Shown here one piece after another: positions 15,448 to 24,116 of a stretch of 33,752 bases of DNA. Location of the stretch: assembly GCA_902800925.1 (NCBI GenBank), contig CADCGD010000031.1, forward strand, positions 1-33,752, read 5' to 3'. Position 1 is the stretch's first letter; each line of letters starts with the position of its first letter. The stretch comes from an uncultured Bacteroidales bacterium. GTDB lineage: Bacteria > Bacteroidota > Bacteroidia > Bacteroidales > Bacteroidaceae. The position numbers were made by a program, and so were the translations under genes. The notes under the pieces were generated by a model. The model was not told where the DNA came from. It worked only from the letters and a program-made list of their open reading frames with translations, and did not search any database.

Positions 15448-17901
15448 TTAGCGCAACTCGGCATTGAGATGCTTCTTCAGGTTCTGAATCAGCTTGCTCA
15501 TAATGGCTTCAATCTGCTTGTCGCCCATGGTCTTCTCAGCATCCTGAAGGATGAAGTTGACAGCATACGACTTCTTGCCAGCAGGCAGGTTCTTGCCCTC
15601 ATAGACGTCAAAGAGCTCGACCTTCTTCAGGAACTTCTTCTCGGTCTGACGGGCAATCTGCTCAATCTGGGCGAACTCAACGTTCTTGTCGATGAGCAGG
15701 GCGAGGTCACGGCTGACAGACGGGAACTTAGGAATGTCAGTGAACTCCACCTTCTGCTTGCGGATGACCTTCATCAGCGCTGTCCAGTTGAGCTCAGCAT
15801 AATACACGGTAGTGTCGATGTCAAACTGCTTTTGCAGCTTCTTGGTCAGCACACCCATCTCGATGAGTTTCTTGCCACCACGATTCTCGATGGTGAGACC
15901 AGCGGAGAAGATGGCATTCTCGCTCTTTTTGCTTACCAGCATACCAGGCTGTACACCAATACGTGCCAATATGTTCTGCACATAGGCATCGAGCTCAGCA
16001 TACGAGGTATCCTCGTTGGCGTGAGCCCAAGAGCCCTCGACACGCTTACCAGTCAGCCACAGCGCCATATGGTTCTGCTCCTTGTAGGCCTGCATGGGGT
16101 CATCCTGATTCTCTTTCTCAGGGTCGAAGCTATAGACGTTGCCGAACTCAAAGAAGCGGCAGTTGCCATTCTTACGCTTGGCATTGTGCTCGATGCTCTC
16201 CAAACCACCATACAGCAGGGTTCCACGCATCACGTTGAGGTCGCTAGACAGCGGGTTCATGATGTGAACCAGCTGCTGGTTCTGTGTGTCGTCATAGTAT
16301 GACGACTTACTCAGCGAGTTGTTCAGAATCTCGTTGAAGCCAGCACCCACCAACTGCTCGCTGACGAGGTTGGCCAACTTGTGCTTCTGGTCTTCGTCGC
16401 CCTTGATGACAAGGCTTGACTTCAGCTGCGTAGGAATCTCTACATTGTTATATCCGTAGATGCGCAGGATATCCTCTACCACGTCGCAGGGACGCTGAAC
16501 GTCCACACGATAGGCGGGGACTTCGAGTTTCAGACCCTCGGCACTCTCGCTAAGCACCTTCATCTCCAACGAGTCGCAGATGCTCTTAATGGTCTCTACG
16601 GGTATGTCCTTACCGACGAGTGAGTGTACATAGCTGTACTGGAGGTCAACAACGGCATTCTCCATCTTCTCGGGATAGACGTCCTTGATCTCCATAGACA
16701 CCTTACCGCCAGCCAACTCCTTGCAGAGCTGGGCAGCATACTTCAGGGCGTCAATGGTGCCGTTGGGATCTACGCCACGCTCGAAACGGAACGAAGCATC
16801 GGTAGAGAGTCCGTGACGACGGGCAGACTTACGAATCCATGTGGGATGGAAGTAAGCACTCTCCAGCACCACATTCTTGGTGGTCTCGTAGGTACCACTA
16901 CCCTTTCCACCGAAGACACCAGCGATACACATGGGCTCCTCGGCATTGCAGATAGCCAGGTCGCGGTCGCTCAACTTATGTTCCTCGCCATCGAGTGTCT
17001 GGAAGGGTGTGCCCTCGGGCATGGTCTTGACGACAATCTTGTGACCCTTCACCATGTCTGCATCGAAGCAGTGCAGGGGCTGGCCCAGTGCCATCATCAC
17101 GTAGTTGGTGATGTCGACGATGTTATTGATTGGACGTAATCCAATCACACTGAGCTTGTTCTTCAGCCACTCAGGTGACTCCTTGACCTCACAATCAGTG
17201 ACGCTGACGCAGGCATAGCGCTTGCAGGCCTCGGTGTTCTCGATAACCACATCGATGGGGAGGCTGTTGTCATCGACGGAGAACGTCAATGCACAGGGCT
17301 TGTGGGTGGCAGTCTTGTAGCCGTTCTGCTTCAGCCAGGCATACAGGTCGCGCGCTACACCCCAGTGAGAGAGGGCGTCAGCACGGTTGGCAGTAATGTC
17401 AACCTCAATGAGCCAGTCGCTCTCCAAGTGGTAATACTCAGCAGCGGGGGTGCCTACAACAGCATCCTCAGGGAGAACGATGATGCCAGCATGGTCAGTA
17501 CCAATGCCAATCTCGTCCTCGGCACAAATCATACCCATCGACTCTACACCACGCAGCTTAGACTTCTTGATGACAAACTCCTTGTCACCATCGTAGAGCA
17601 CACAGCCAAGGTCGGCCACGATGACCTTCTGACCTGCTGCTACGTTGGGAGCGCCACAGACAATCTGCTGGGGTTCGCCCTTACCTAAATCTACTGTTGT
17701 TACATGCAGGTGATCTGAGTCTGGGTGCATCTCGCACGTCAGCACTTTACCTACGTAAAGCCCCTTCAGACCGCCCTTGATACTCTGTACTTCTTCGAGT
17801 GCGTCAACTTCCAGACCAGTCGATGTCAGTGCATCACACACCTGCTGTGGTGTGAGGTCGAAATCAACGTACTCCTTCAACCATTTATACGATATATTCA
17901 T
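15448..17901 (-). CDS. pheT: Phenylalanine-tRNA ligase beta subunit
   Basis: An 817-residue PheT of normal length, which charges tRNA(Phe) with phenylalanine as a heterotetramer with PheS. Visible domains: an EMAP-II-like tRNA-binding domain near 40-150 ('YVGKVLTCEMHPDSDHLHV'), the B3/B4 editing domain ('YACVSVTDCEVKESPEWL', 'NNIVDITNYVMMALGQPLHCFD' in part), the B5 domain around 400-480 ('VVEDILRIYGYNN'), a catalytic-like core and the C-terminal anticodon-binding FDX-ACB domain ('FPSVSRDLALLID', ending KKHLNAELR). pheS is not in the window. A strong promoter lies 30-60 nt upstream, and a terminator from the preceding operon overlaps its -33 region. Confidence 0.96.
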   Translation of the reverse strand: MNISYKWLKEYVDFDLTPQQVCDALTSTGLEVDALEEVQSIKGGLKGLYVGKVLTCEMHPDSDHLHVTTVDLGKGEPQQIVCGAPNVAAGQKVIVADLGCVLYDGDKEFVIKKSKLRGVESMGMICAEDEIGIGTDHAGIIVLPEDAVVGTPAAEYYHLESDWLIEVDITANRADALSHWGVARDLYAWLKQNGYKTATHKPCALTFSVDDNSLPIDVVIENTEACKRYACVSVTDCEVKESPEWLKNKLSVIGLRPINNIVDITNYVMMALGQPLHCFDADMVKGHKIVVKTMPEGTPFQTLDGEEHKLSDRDLAICNAEEPMCIAGVFGGKGSGTYETTKNVVLESAYFHPTWIRKSARRHGLSTDASFRFERGVDPNGTIDALKYAAQLCKELAGGKVSMEIKDVYPEKMENAVVDLQYSYVHSLVGKDIPVETIKSICDSLEMKVLSESAEGLKLEVPAYRVDVQRPCDVVEDILRIYGYNNVEIPTQLKSSLVIKGDEDQKHKLANLVSEQLVGAGFNEILNNSLSKSSYYDDTQNQQLVHIMNPLSSDLNVMRGTLLYGGLESIEHNAKRKNGNCRFFEFGNVYSFDPEKENQDDPMQAYKEQNHMALWLTGKRVEGSWAHANEDTSYAELDAYVQNILARIGVQPGMLVSKKSENAIFSAGLTIENRGGKKLIEMGVLTKKLQKQFDIDTTVYYAELNWTALMKVIRKQKVEFTDIPKFPSVSRDLALLIDKNVEFAQIEQIARQTEKKFLKKVELFDVYEGKNLPAGKKSYAVNFILQDAEKTMGDKQIEAIMSKLIQNLKKHLNAELR

Positions 17902-17932
17902 TGCAATGAAATTATTTTTCTGAAAAACGGTG

Positions 17933-17963
17933 CAAAATTACAAAAAAACGAGTAAAATACAAA
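17933..17963 (-). promoter_or_regulatory. pheT promoter
   Basis: On the minus strand, TTTG (17960-17963) as -33 and TAATTTTG (17933-17940, exact TAnnTTTG) as -7, with a 19-nt spacer. The predicted start near 17926 gives a leader of about 25 nt. Confidence 0.75.
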
Positions 17964-18004
17964 AGAAAATGGTGCCAAATCATCAACTTAGCACCATTTT
18001 CTTT
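17962..18004 (-). terminator. Terminator of the leu-TPR-M15 operon
   Basis: A 14-bp perfect stem (17962-17975 with 17991-18004; AAAGAAAATGGTGC against GCACCATTTTCTTT) with a 15-nt loop, just past the M15-like gene stop at 18011. On the minus strand the 3' arm runs into a T-rich stretch. It overlaps the -33 box of the pheT promoter by two bases. Confidence 0.8.
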
Positions 18005-18010
18005 GTAATC

Positions 18011-18787
18011 CTATCTTACAGTCATGTGGAAACAGCCCTGCTTGACCTCATACTTGATGTAGGCACGGTCCTGCTTGCGGATGTCGCGAAGCACCTCAGA
18101 AAGCACCCACTTCAGCGTATCGTTGCGCACCTCCTGGTCGAGGGCGTGGTAACGGTTGTAGCAGATGTCGAAGGTGGTGCCATAGAGGTGACACGAGTTA
18201 TCAGTGGCATTACCGTTGTGACGCTGCAATTTCTTGACGTCCTCCATAGAGCGCATGACGCTGGTAACGATGAGCTGGTTCAAGGGCACTCCCTTCACAT
18301 AAAGACTGTCGTAGAACGCCTGACCTATGTCCTGTAATAGCAGGGCAGCACGGGGTACGAGGTACGGGATGGAACTGTTGAGTTTGTCGACATGATAGTA
18401 GGGACTCTCACCAACATACACCAGTTCTTTCTTGCGGGCCTCAGCATCCTCGCGGTTCTTGACAGGTTTGACGCCCCATTTGTTGGCAGCCACAATCTGC
18501 ACACTCTGACTGTCGGGGAAAGCCGCCTTGTAGTTAGGAACAGAGAGGATGCGGTGGTGTTTCTTAGTGGTGAGTGGTGAGGGGGATTCGCAACGCCACA
18601 CTCTGCTTTGCAGAGAAGAGGCGAGAGGAGTGTTCTCTTCAACCATATCACTACCCTCCTCTTTCGGATACACAAAGGGCTTGACAAATGACAACACCAA
18701 CACTGCCGCTGTGAAGCCTAGCAAGTACTGTTGCTTGAGGGGCATCGCCAACCATTTTGCAATAATTTTATCGATTAGTTTTTTCAT
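18011..18787 (-). CDS. M15-like (DUF5715-type) membrane-anchored peptidase
   Basis: A 258-residue protein with an N-terminal membrane anchor (about 20-38, 'QYLLGFTAAVLVLSFVKPF') and a D,D-carboxypeptidase-like domain (about 130-258). Zinc-ligand signatures of the M15/peptidase-like fold are visible: 'NSCHLYGTTFDI' (the HxxGxxxD pattern) and a C-terminal His in 'GCFHMTV'. It probably acts on peptidoglycan in the periplasm. Residues about 66-75 ('CESPSPLTTKK') are encoded by a tandem heptamer array (18564-18584) in a poorly conserved linker. The start overlaps the TPR gene stop by 20 nt, so the two are translationally coupled. Both are carried on the tail of the leu operon and end at the terminator 17962-18004. 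Confidence 0.8.
   Translation of the reverse strand: MKKLIDKIIAKWLAMPLKQQYLLGFTAAVLVLSFVKPFVYPKEEGSDMVEENTPLASSLQSRVWRCESPSPLTTKKHHRILSVPNYKAAFPDSQSVQIVAANKWGVKPVKNREDAEARKKELVYVGESPYYHVDKLNSSIPYLVPRAALLLQDIGQAFYDSLYVKGVPLNQLIVTSVMRSMEDVKKLQRHNGNATDNSCHLYGTTFDICYNRYHALDQEVRNDTLKWVLSEVLRDIRKQDRAYIKYEVKQGCFHMTVR
18564..18584 (-). repeat. Heptamer array inside the M15-like gene
   Basis: Three 7-mers on plus (TTAGTGG, TGAGTGG, TGAGGGG), in frame and stop-free in the coding direction, encoding SPSPLTT in the linker after the membrane anchor. Confidence 0.7.
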
Positions 18788-19475
18788 ACCATTCAGTTAA
18801 TAATCCACGGGGAATACCACGTTTGACAGCAGCATCGAGTACACGACGCGCCTCTTTTCTGCGCTCCAAGACCAGCAACAGGTCCACATGCGACACCACA
18901 TAGGTCGGGTCGCGGGGAGCCAACTCTTCTGCCTTCTGCCAGTCGTAGAGCGCCACCTCGTCTTGCTTCATCTGGCGTTCCAAGTTGGCACGGGCAGCAT
19001 AGGCCACAGCAGAGTCTGCATGCTGTTGGATGAGTTGGTTCAGATTGTCGAGTGCATCTTGTTTACGTCCCAGTTGTTGCAACACGACAGCCAGTGACAG
19101 ACGCGCCTCGAAGTGACTGGGAACAATGGCCAGCAGGTCGGTGAGGTCGTTGCGCGACAGGTCGAAACGACGCAGATGGGTATTGGCGTAGGCACGATAA
19201 AACAAGGCCGCAGGATTGTGGGGTTCCTTCTGCAACACGAGGGCATACTCATCGACGGCATACTGCCATTGCTTCAGTTGCAGGTTGGCATTGGCCTTGC
19301 GCAGGTGCAGGTCGGTAGACCACCCAGACTCTGCTATCTGCTTATTGATAGCCGTGAGGCTGTCGCGCCAGTTTGGGGTGATGGGTGATGGGTGATGGGT
19401 GATGGTGGTTTGGGAAAAGGCGGCAATAGCCATTAACCAACACCCAACACCTAACACCCAACACCTAATACCCAT
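18768..19475 (-). CDS. Exported TPR-repeat protein
   Basis: About 235 residues: a signal peptide ('GIRCWVLGVGCWLMAIAAFSQ' region), a short linker (TTITHHPSPIT) and then about five TPR motifs ('WSTDLHLRKANANLQLKQWQYAVDEYALVLQ' region, 'PAALFYRAYANTHLRRFDLS', 'FEARLSLAVVLQQLGRKQDA', 'AVAYAARANLERQMKQDEVAL'). I chose the ATG at 19473-19475 because it overlaps the leuB stop as TGATG and directly opens the signal peptide; a longer frame starts at 19505. Signal core and linker are both built from heptamer repeats in opposite orientations. TPRs mediate protein contacts; a role with the M15-like peptidase is inferred from coupling (20-nt overlap). Confidence 0.8.
   Translation of the reverse strand: MGIRCWVLGVGCWLMAIAAFSQTTITHHPSPITPNWRDSLTAINKQIAESGWSTDLHLRKANANLQLKQWQYAVDEYALVLQKEPHNPAALFYRAYANTHLRRFDLSRNDLTDLLAIVPSHFEARLSLAVVLQQLGRKQDALDNLNQLIQQHADSAVAYAARANLERQMKQDEVALYDWQKAEELAPRDPTYVVSHVDLLLVLERRKEARRVLDAAVKRGIPRGLLTEWYEKTNR
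19372..19406 (-). repeat. Heptamer array (TGATGGG) in TPR gene
   Basis: Five 7-mers on plus: TTTGGGG, three TGATGGG, TGATGGT. The coding strand reads CCCATCA units and encodes THHPSPIT after the signal peptide. Confidence 0.85.
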
Positions 19476-19477
19476 CA
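19436..19477 (-). repeat. Heptamer array (TGTTGGG) spanning leuB stop and TPR start
   Basis: Six 7-mers: on minus TGATGGG, TATTAGG, TGTTGGG, TGTTAGG, TGTTGGG, TGTTGGT. The first unit contains both the leuB stop TGA and the TPR start ATG. The rest encode the hydrophobic signal core (RCWVLGVGCWL). Orientation is opposite to the array at 19372-19406, 30 nt away. Confidence 0.85.
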
Positions 19478-20536
19478 GGCCTTTTCGATATATTCTACAA
19501 TCCATTGTCCTACTTCTTTTGTTCCATATTTTGCGCCAGCAGTTACTTGGATTTCGGGTGTACGCACATTGGCATCCAGGGAGGCATTGACAGCCTGACG
19601 CACAAGGGCCCCCTCACGCTCCAGTCCGAAGTGCTCCAACAGCATAGCGGCAGACAGAATCTGTGCCAACGGATTGGCAATGTTCTGACCAGCAGCCTGT
19701 GGCCATGAGCCGTGAACGGGTTCGAAGAGCGGTGTATGCTCACCCAGCGAACTGGATGGCTGCAGACCCATAGACCCCGTAATACATGACGTTTCATCCG
19801 TCAAAATGTCACCAAACGTATTCTCCGTCACGATGACATCAAAGAAACGAGGCTCTGTCAGCACACGCATCGAGGCATTGTCAATGAACATATAGTCCGT
19901 CTTCACCTGAGGATACTGGGGTTCCATCTCCTTGGCTATCTGGCGCCACAGACGACTGGACGCCAACACGTTAGCCTTGTCGACAACAGTCAGGTGCTTA
20001 CGACGCTGCATGGCCATCTCGAAAGCCACCTTCAGGATGCGCTCAATCTCAGGACGCGTATAGACATTGGTGTCGAAGGCCTTGTCGTTATCCTGATATT
20101 TCTCACCGAAATACATGCCACCGGTCAGTTCACGAATCACCACAAAATCGGCACCACGCAACAGTTCTTCCTTCAGCGGCGATTTGTGCAACAGACAATC
20201 GAACGTAGCCACAGGACGGATGTTGGCAAAAAGTCCCAACTTCTTGCGCATGGCCAACAAGCCCGTCTCAGGGCGCATCTTCAGCGTAGGGTTGTTGTCG
20301 TATTTCAGGTCGCCCACAGCAGCGAAGAGTACTGCATCGGCACGCATACAGACATCGTGGGTCGTGTCAGGATAAGCATCGCCACAGGCATCAATGGCAC
20401 AAGCACCCACCAGCGCTTCCTCGTATTCAAACTCATGGCCACACTTCTTGGCAACAGCGTTGAGCACAGCCACACCTTGTTTCATAATCTCTGGGCCGAT
20501 ACCATCACCAGCCAATATCGCAATCTTTAACTTCAT
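19475..20536 (-). CDS. leuB: 3-isopropylmalate dehydrogenase
   Basis: A 353-residue LeuB of normal length. It oxidises and decarboxylates 3-isopropylmalate with NAD+; LeuB enzymes can also act on the methylmalate intermediate of the citramalate route to isoleucine. Visible: N-terminal '[14 protein letters not shown]', '[10 protein letters not shown]', the substrate/metal-binding '[14 protein letters not shown]' and '[22 protein letters not shown]' (given as [13 protein letters not shown] and [14 protein letters not shown]), and '[20 protein letters not shown]'. Its stop overlaps the TPR start. It is separated from cimA upstream by 39 nt made of octamer repeats. Confidence 0.96.
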   Translation of the reverse strand: MKLKIAILAGDGIGPEIMKQGVAVLNAVAKKCGHEFEYEEALVGACAIDACGDAYPDTTHDVCMRADAVLFAAVGDLKYDNNPTLKMRPETGLLAMRKKLGLFANIRPVATFDCLLHKSPLKEELLRGADFVVIRELTGGMYFGEKYQDNDKAFDTNVYTRPEIERILKVAFEMAMQRRKHLTVVDKANVLASSRLWRQIAKEMEPQYPQVKTDYMFIDNASMRVLTEPRFFDVIVTENTFGDILTDETSCITGSMGLQPSSSLGEHTPLFEPVHGSWPQAAGQNIANPLAQILSAAMLLEHFGLEREGALVRQAVNASLDANVRTPEIQVTAGAKYGTKEVGQWIVEYIEKA

Positions 20537-20543
20537 ATGATTT

Positions 20544-20591
20544 ATTTTTCGTTATTTCGTTATAACGTTATATCGTTATTTCGATTTGTCG
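20544..20591. repeat. Tandem octamer array between leuB and cimA
   Basis: Six 8-nt units on plus: ATTTTTCG, TTATTTCG, TTATAACG, TTATATCG, TTATTTCG, ATTTGTCG. It fills the 39-nt spacer and runs into the last five codons of cimA. It contains the palindrome CGTTATAACG. It is the same family as 15407-15446. Confidence 0.85.
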
Positions 20592-22156
20592 TTCTCAATG
20601 ATATTCAGCATCTTGAATGTCGCCTTGATGGCTGCTTCCGTCTGGTCAGCATCCAGTCCGCGTGTACGCAAAAGGCCATCCTTATAGTGCCACGAGATGA
20701 CCGTCTGAACCAAGGCATCAGTACGACCACCAGGAGGAATACTGACCTGATAGTTGGCCAGAATGGGGAATGTGCGGTCAAGATACTTCTTGTAGATGTA
20801 GCGCAGGGCTTTTACAAAGGCGTCATACTGACCATCACCCGTACCTGCAGCTTCGTACTCCTGACCATTGATTTCAACCTTGATATTGGCACCAGGTTTC
20901 AAGCCATAGGCAGTTGTAACGATATAACTTATCAGTTTCACCTTATCCTCAGAACCATCATGTTTCAAAACGTCACTGACGATATACGGCAGGTCTTCCT
21001 GTGTCACTATCTCCTTCTTGTCGCCCAACTCCGTGATACGCTCCGTCACACGACGTGTCTGCTCAGGTGTCAACTCCAAGCCCAGCTCTTCCAGGTTCTT
21101 GGCAATATTAGCCTTACCGCTTTGTTTGCCCAACGCATACTCACGCTTACGACCAAAACGCTCAGGCATCAGTTCGTTATAGTACAGTTGGTCTTTGGTG
21201 TCGCCATCGGCATGCACACCAGCCACCTGTGTAAAGACGTTCTCACCAACAATCGGTTGATTGGGTGCTACACTGATACCACTGAAACTCTCGACCATGC
21301 GCGAGAGGTCGTTCAACTGACTCTCCACAAGGTTCGTCTTGGCATGGAACTGGTCCTTCAGGATAGCCTGCACAGAGGCCATTGGTGCATTGCCACAACG
21401 CTCCCCTAACCCATTCACGGTGACGTGCAGGCCTCGTGCACCACTATAGACAGCAGCCAGCGAGTTGGATACTGCCAAGTCGTAATCGTTATGAGCATGA
21501 AAGTCGAAGTGCACTTTAGGATACCGCTTGATCATCTTGCGGAAATAGTCAATGACCTGCAGGGGATTCATCACACCCAGGGTATCGGGCAACATGAAAC
21601 GTTTAATAGAGGTGAGAGGTGAGAGGTGAGAAGTGAGTGCATCCATCAACTGATAGACATACTCTGGCGAATCTTTCATACCATTCGACCAGTCCTCCAG
21701 ATAGAGGTTGACGCTGATGTCCTTGCTGACAGCATATTCCAATTCTTTCTTGATATCGCTGATATGCTCCTCGGGAGTCTTGTGCAATTGGTGGGTACAA
21801 TGCTTCAGCGAACCCTTTGCCAACAGGTTGACCACTTTTCCACCACACTCAGCAATCCAGTCTATCGACTTGCCACCATCTACGAAGCCTAACACCTCAA
21901 CACGTTCCAACAAACCATTCTTCTGGGCATAGCTACATATCTTCGTCACAGCCTCACGCTCACCTTCTGACACACGTGCCGAAGCAATCTCGATGCGGTC
22001 AACATTGACGTCACTGAGCAGTTTACGCGCCATCACCAGCTTCTCGTGTGGCAAGAACGACACGCCATTGGTCTGTTCACCATCACGCAGTGTGGCGTCC
22101 ATAATCTCGACGAAGGGCACCATACTCTGATATGTTTTTACCTTTTCTGCTCCCAT
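20576..22156 (-). CDS. cimA: Citramalate / isopropylmalate synthase-like enzyme
   Basis: A 526-residue member of the HMG-CoA-lyase-like synthases. The TIM barrel opens with 'VEIMDATLRDGEQTNG', has the metal-binding 'FHAHNDYDLA' (HxH) and 'VNGLGERCGNAP', and is followed by the LeuA-type dimerisation domain (about 390-526; 'GTGDGQYDAFVKAL'). It condenses acetyl-CoA with a 2-oxoacid. The divergence from the true LeuA in the same operon and the Ile-rich leader favour pyruvate, giving citramalate for 2-oxobutyrate and isoleucine, but isopropylmalate or homocitrate-type activity cannot be excluded. Residues 174-186 ('ALTSHLSPLTSIK') come from an in-frame heptamer array. The start overlaps leuD by 19 nt. 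Confidence 0.8.
   Translation of the reverse strand: MGAEKVKTYQSMVPFVEIMDATLRDGEQTNGVSFLPHEKLVMARKLLSDVNVDRIEIASARVSEGEREAVTKICSYAQKNGLLERVEVLGFVDGGKSIDWIAECGGKVVNLLAKGSLKHCTHQLHKTPEEHISDIKKELEYAVSKDISVNLYLEDWSNGMKDSPEYVYQLMDALTSHLSPLTSIKRFMLPDTLGVMNPLQVIDYFRKMIKRYPKVHFDFHAHNDYDLAVSNSLAAVYSGARGLHVTVNGLGERCGNAPMASVQAILKDQFHAKTNLVESQLNDLSRMVESFSGISVAPNQPIVGENVFTQVAGVHADGDTKDQLYYNELMPERFGRKREYALGKQSGKANIAKNLEELGLELTPEQTRRVTERITELGDKKEIVTQEDLPYIVSDVLKHDGSEDKVKLISYIVTTAYGLKPGANIKVEINGQEYEAAGTGDGQYDAFVKALRYIYKKYLDRTFPILANYQVSIPPGGRTDALVQTVISWHYKDGLLRTRGLDADQTEAAIKATFKMLNIIENDKSK
21606..21640 (-). repeat. Heptamer array inside cimA
   Basis: Five 7-mers on plus: ATAGAGG, TGAGAGG, TGAGAGG, TGAGAAG, TGAGTGC. 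Coding-strand reading is stop-free and gives LTSHLSPLTS within the TIM barrel, just before 'IKRFMLPDTLG'. Confidence 0.85.
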
Positions 22157-22731
22157 CGTTCTATCTTGTCTTTATTTGCCACGAGGAAATCGATATCATC
22201 CAATCCGTTCATCAGACAATGCTTCTTGTAACCATTGATGTCGAAGTGCTCAGAGCGTCCTGTAGCTTTGTTGGTGACTGTCTGGTTAGGCAGGTCAACT
22301 TCCACTTCAGCATCAGGATTATTTTGAATGGTTGAAAACAGTTCCTGCAGAAAGCCCTCACTGACCTGCACAGGTAACACGAAATTGTTCAGTTCGTTGT
22401 TCTTGTGAATATCCGCAAAGAACGACGAGATGACTACACGGAAACCATAACCCGCAATAGCCCATGCAGCATGTTCACGCGAGGAGCCAGAACCGAAGTT
22501 TTTACCAGCCACGAGGATGCAGCCTTTGTATTTGGGGTTGTTAAGGACGAAATCCTCAACCACTGTGCCGTCAGGCTTATAGCGCCAGTCACGAAAGAGG
22601 TTGTCGCCAAAGAATTTCTCCTCACGGGTTGTAGCCTTGAGGAAACGGGCAGGGATGATCTGGTCGGTATCTACGTTCTCCAAAGGAAGAGGAACGCAGG
22701 TGGATGTTATAACGTTGAATTTCTGTTTCAT
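22138..22731 (-). CDS. leuD: 3-isopropylmalate dehydratase small subunit
   Basis: About 197 residues, the normal length for LeuD, which forms the swivelling domain of the aconitase-like isomerase with LeuC. Signatures: '[17 protein letters not shown]' and '[20 protein letters not shown]'. I chose the ATG at 22729-22731 ([10 protein letters not shown]): it matches the family start and overlaps the leuC stop TGA as ATGA. A longer frame from 22797 adds a Cys/His-rich leader not seen in the family. Its end overlaps cimA by 19 nt. Confidence 0.94.
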   Translation of the reverse strand: MKQKFNVITSTCVPLPLENVDTDQIIPARFLKATTREEKFFGDNLFRDWRYKPDGTVVEDFVLNNPKYKGCILVAGKNFGSGSSREHAAWAIAGYGFRVVISSFFADIHKNNELNNFVLPVQVSEGFLQELFSTIQNNPDAEVEVDLPNQTVTNKATGRSEHFDINGYKKHCLMNGLDDIDFLVANKDKIERWEQKR

Positions 22732-24104
22732 AATAGTGTGCGTGGATCGGTGATTACTCCTGTGACAGCAGCTGCAGCAGCTACGAGCGGTGAACAAAGG
22801 ATGGTGCGCGAGCCTGGGCCCTGACGACCCTCGAAGTTGCGGTTCGATGTCGATACGGCATATTTACCTGCAGGCACTTTGTCATCGTTCATGGCCAAGC
22901 AAGCAGAACAGCCAGGCTGACGAATCTCGAAGCCTGCAGCTTCGAGCACTTTATCCAGCCCTTCATCCTCAATCTGTTGGCGCACAGCCCATGAACCAGG
23001 CACCAGCCAAGCCACCACATTGTCAGCCTTCTTACGACCTTTTACAATAGAGGCGAAAGCGCGGAAGTCCTCGATACGACCATTGGTACAAGCACCAAGG
23101 AATACGTAATCGATGGGATGTCCCAAGAGACACTCACCAGCCTTGAAATCCATATAGCGAAGGGCTTTCTCGAAGTTGGCATCACCACTGGCAGGAATAG
23201 CCTCTGTAATACCTATTCCCATACCAGGATTAGTACCATACGTGATGCGTGGCTCAATATCCTTGGCATCAAACACCAGTTCCTTGTCAAATACAGCATC
23301 ATCGCCACTCTTCAGGGTCTTCCAGTAAGCAAGGGCTCTCTCCCACTCTTCACCCTTGGGTGCATATTCTTTCCCTTTGACGTACTCAAAGGTCACCTCA
23401 TCAGGAGCGATAAAACCACCACGGGCACCCATCTCTATCGACAGGTTGCAAAGTGTCAGGCGACCCTCCATCGTGAGGTTCTTCACCACATCACCTGCAT
23501 ACTCCACAAAGTAGCCCGTAGCACCACTGGTGGTCAACTGTGCCATCAGGTACAGTGCCACATCCTTGGCGGTAACACCCTTTCCCAGCGTACCATTTAT
23601 CGTGATACGCATCGACTTGGGTTTCTGTTGCAGAATACATTGCGAGGCCATCACCATCTCCACTTCTGACGTGCCAATGCCGAAAGCCACAGCACCCATC
23701 GCACCATGCGTGGAGGTGTGGGAGTCGCCACAGACGATGGTCATTCCAGGTAACGAAAGGCCCTTCTCAGGACCAACGACATGGATGATGCCATTGTTCT
23801 TGTCCATCATACCATAATGTGTCAGTCCGAAGTCCTTGGCATTCTGTGCCAACGTACTGACCTGCTTGGCAGAGACAGGATCCTCGATAGGTTTGTCCTG
23901 GTCGTGGGTGGGTGTGTTGTGGTCGGGCATACAGAAGATCTGATCCGGACGGAAACACTTCAGTCCACGGGCTCGCATACCTTCAAAGGCCTGTGGAGAG
24001 GTCACCTCATGACAATAGAGGCGGTCGATATACAACTGGGTGGGACCATCGTCAATGACCTGTACCACATGTTTGTCCCATATTTTGTCAAAGAGTGTGT
24101 TCAT
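22728..24104 (-). CDS. leuC: 3-isopropylmalate dehydratase large subunit
   Basis: A 458-residue aconitase-family subunit of normal length. It carries the 4Fe-4S cluster: the cysteine of '[13 protein letters not shown]' and the pair in 'GCSACLAMN'. Also visible are 'MPDHNTPT', '[21 protein letters not shown]' (given as [11 protein letters not shown] and [12 protein letters not shown]) and '[13 protein letters not shown]'. With LeuD it isomerises 2- to 3-isopropylmalate and can also process citramalate. The start ATG would overlap the undamaged leuA stop TGA as ATGA. In this sequence the leuA frame ends 12 nt earlier because of a frameshift, which would break that coupling. Confidence 0.96.
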   Translation of the reverse strand: MNTLFDKIWDKHVVQVIDDGPTQLYIDRLYCHEVTSPQAFEGMRARGLKCFRPDQIFCMPDHNTPTHDQDKPIEDPVSAKQVSTLAQNAKDFGLTHYGMMDKNNGIIHVVGPEKGLSLPGMTIVCGDSHTSTHGAMGAVAFGIGTSEVEMVMASQCILQQKPKSMRITINGTLGKGVTAKDVALYLMAQLTTSGATGYFVEYAGDVVKNLTMEGRLTLCNLSIEMGARGGFIAPDEVTFEYVKGKEYAPKGEEWERALAYWKTLKSGDDAVFDKELVFDAKDIEPRITYGTNPGMGIGITEAIPASGDANFEKALRYMDFKAGECLLGHPIDYVFLGACTNGRIEDFRAFASIVKGRKKADNVVAWLVPGSWAVRQQIEDEGLDKVLEAAGFEIRQPGCSACLAMNDDKVPAGKYAVSTSNRNFEGRQGPGSRTILCSPLVAAAAAVTGVITDPRTLL

Positions 24105-24116
24105 TCGTCTTTCTGC

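Noticed and set aside
19372-19477. Tandem repeats considered as a CRISPR array
   Set aside because: Units are 7 nt and contiguous, with no spacers and no cas genes.
22732-22797. Cys/His-rich N-terminal extension of LeuD
   Set aside because: It lies within leuC coding sequence, is absent from the family, and an ATG overlapping the leuC stop as ATGA gives the normal LeuD start.
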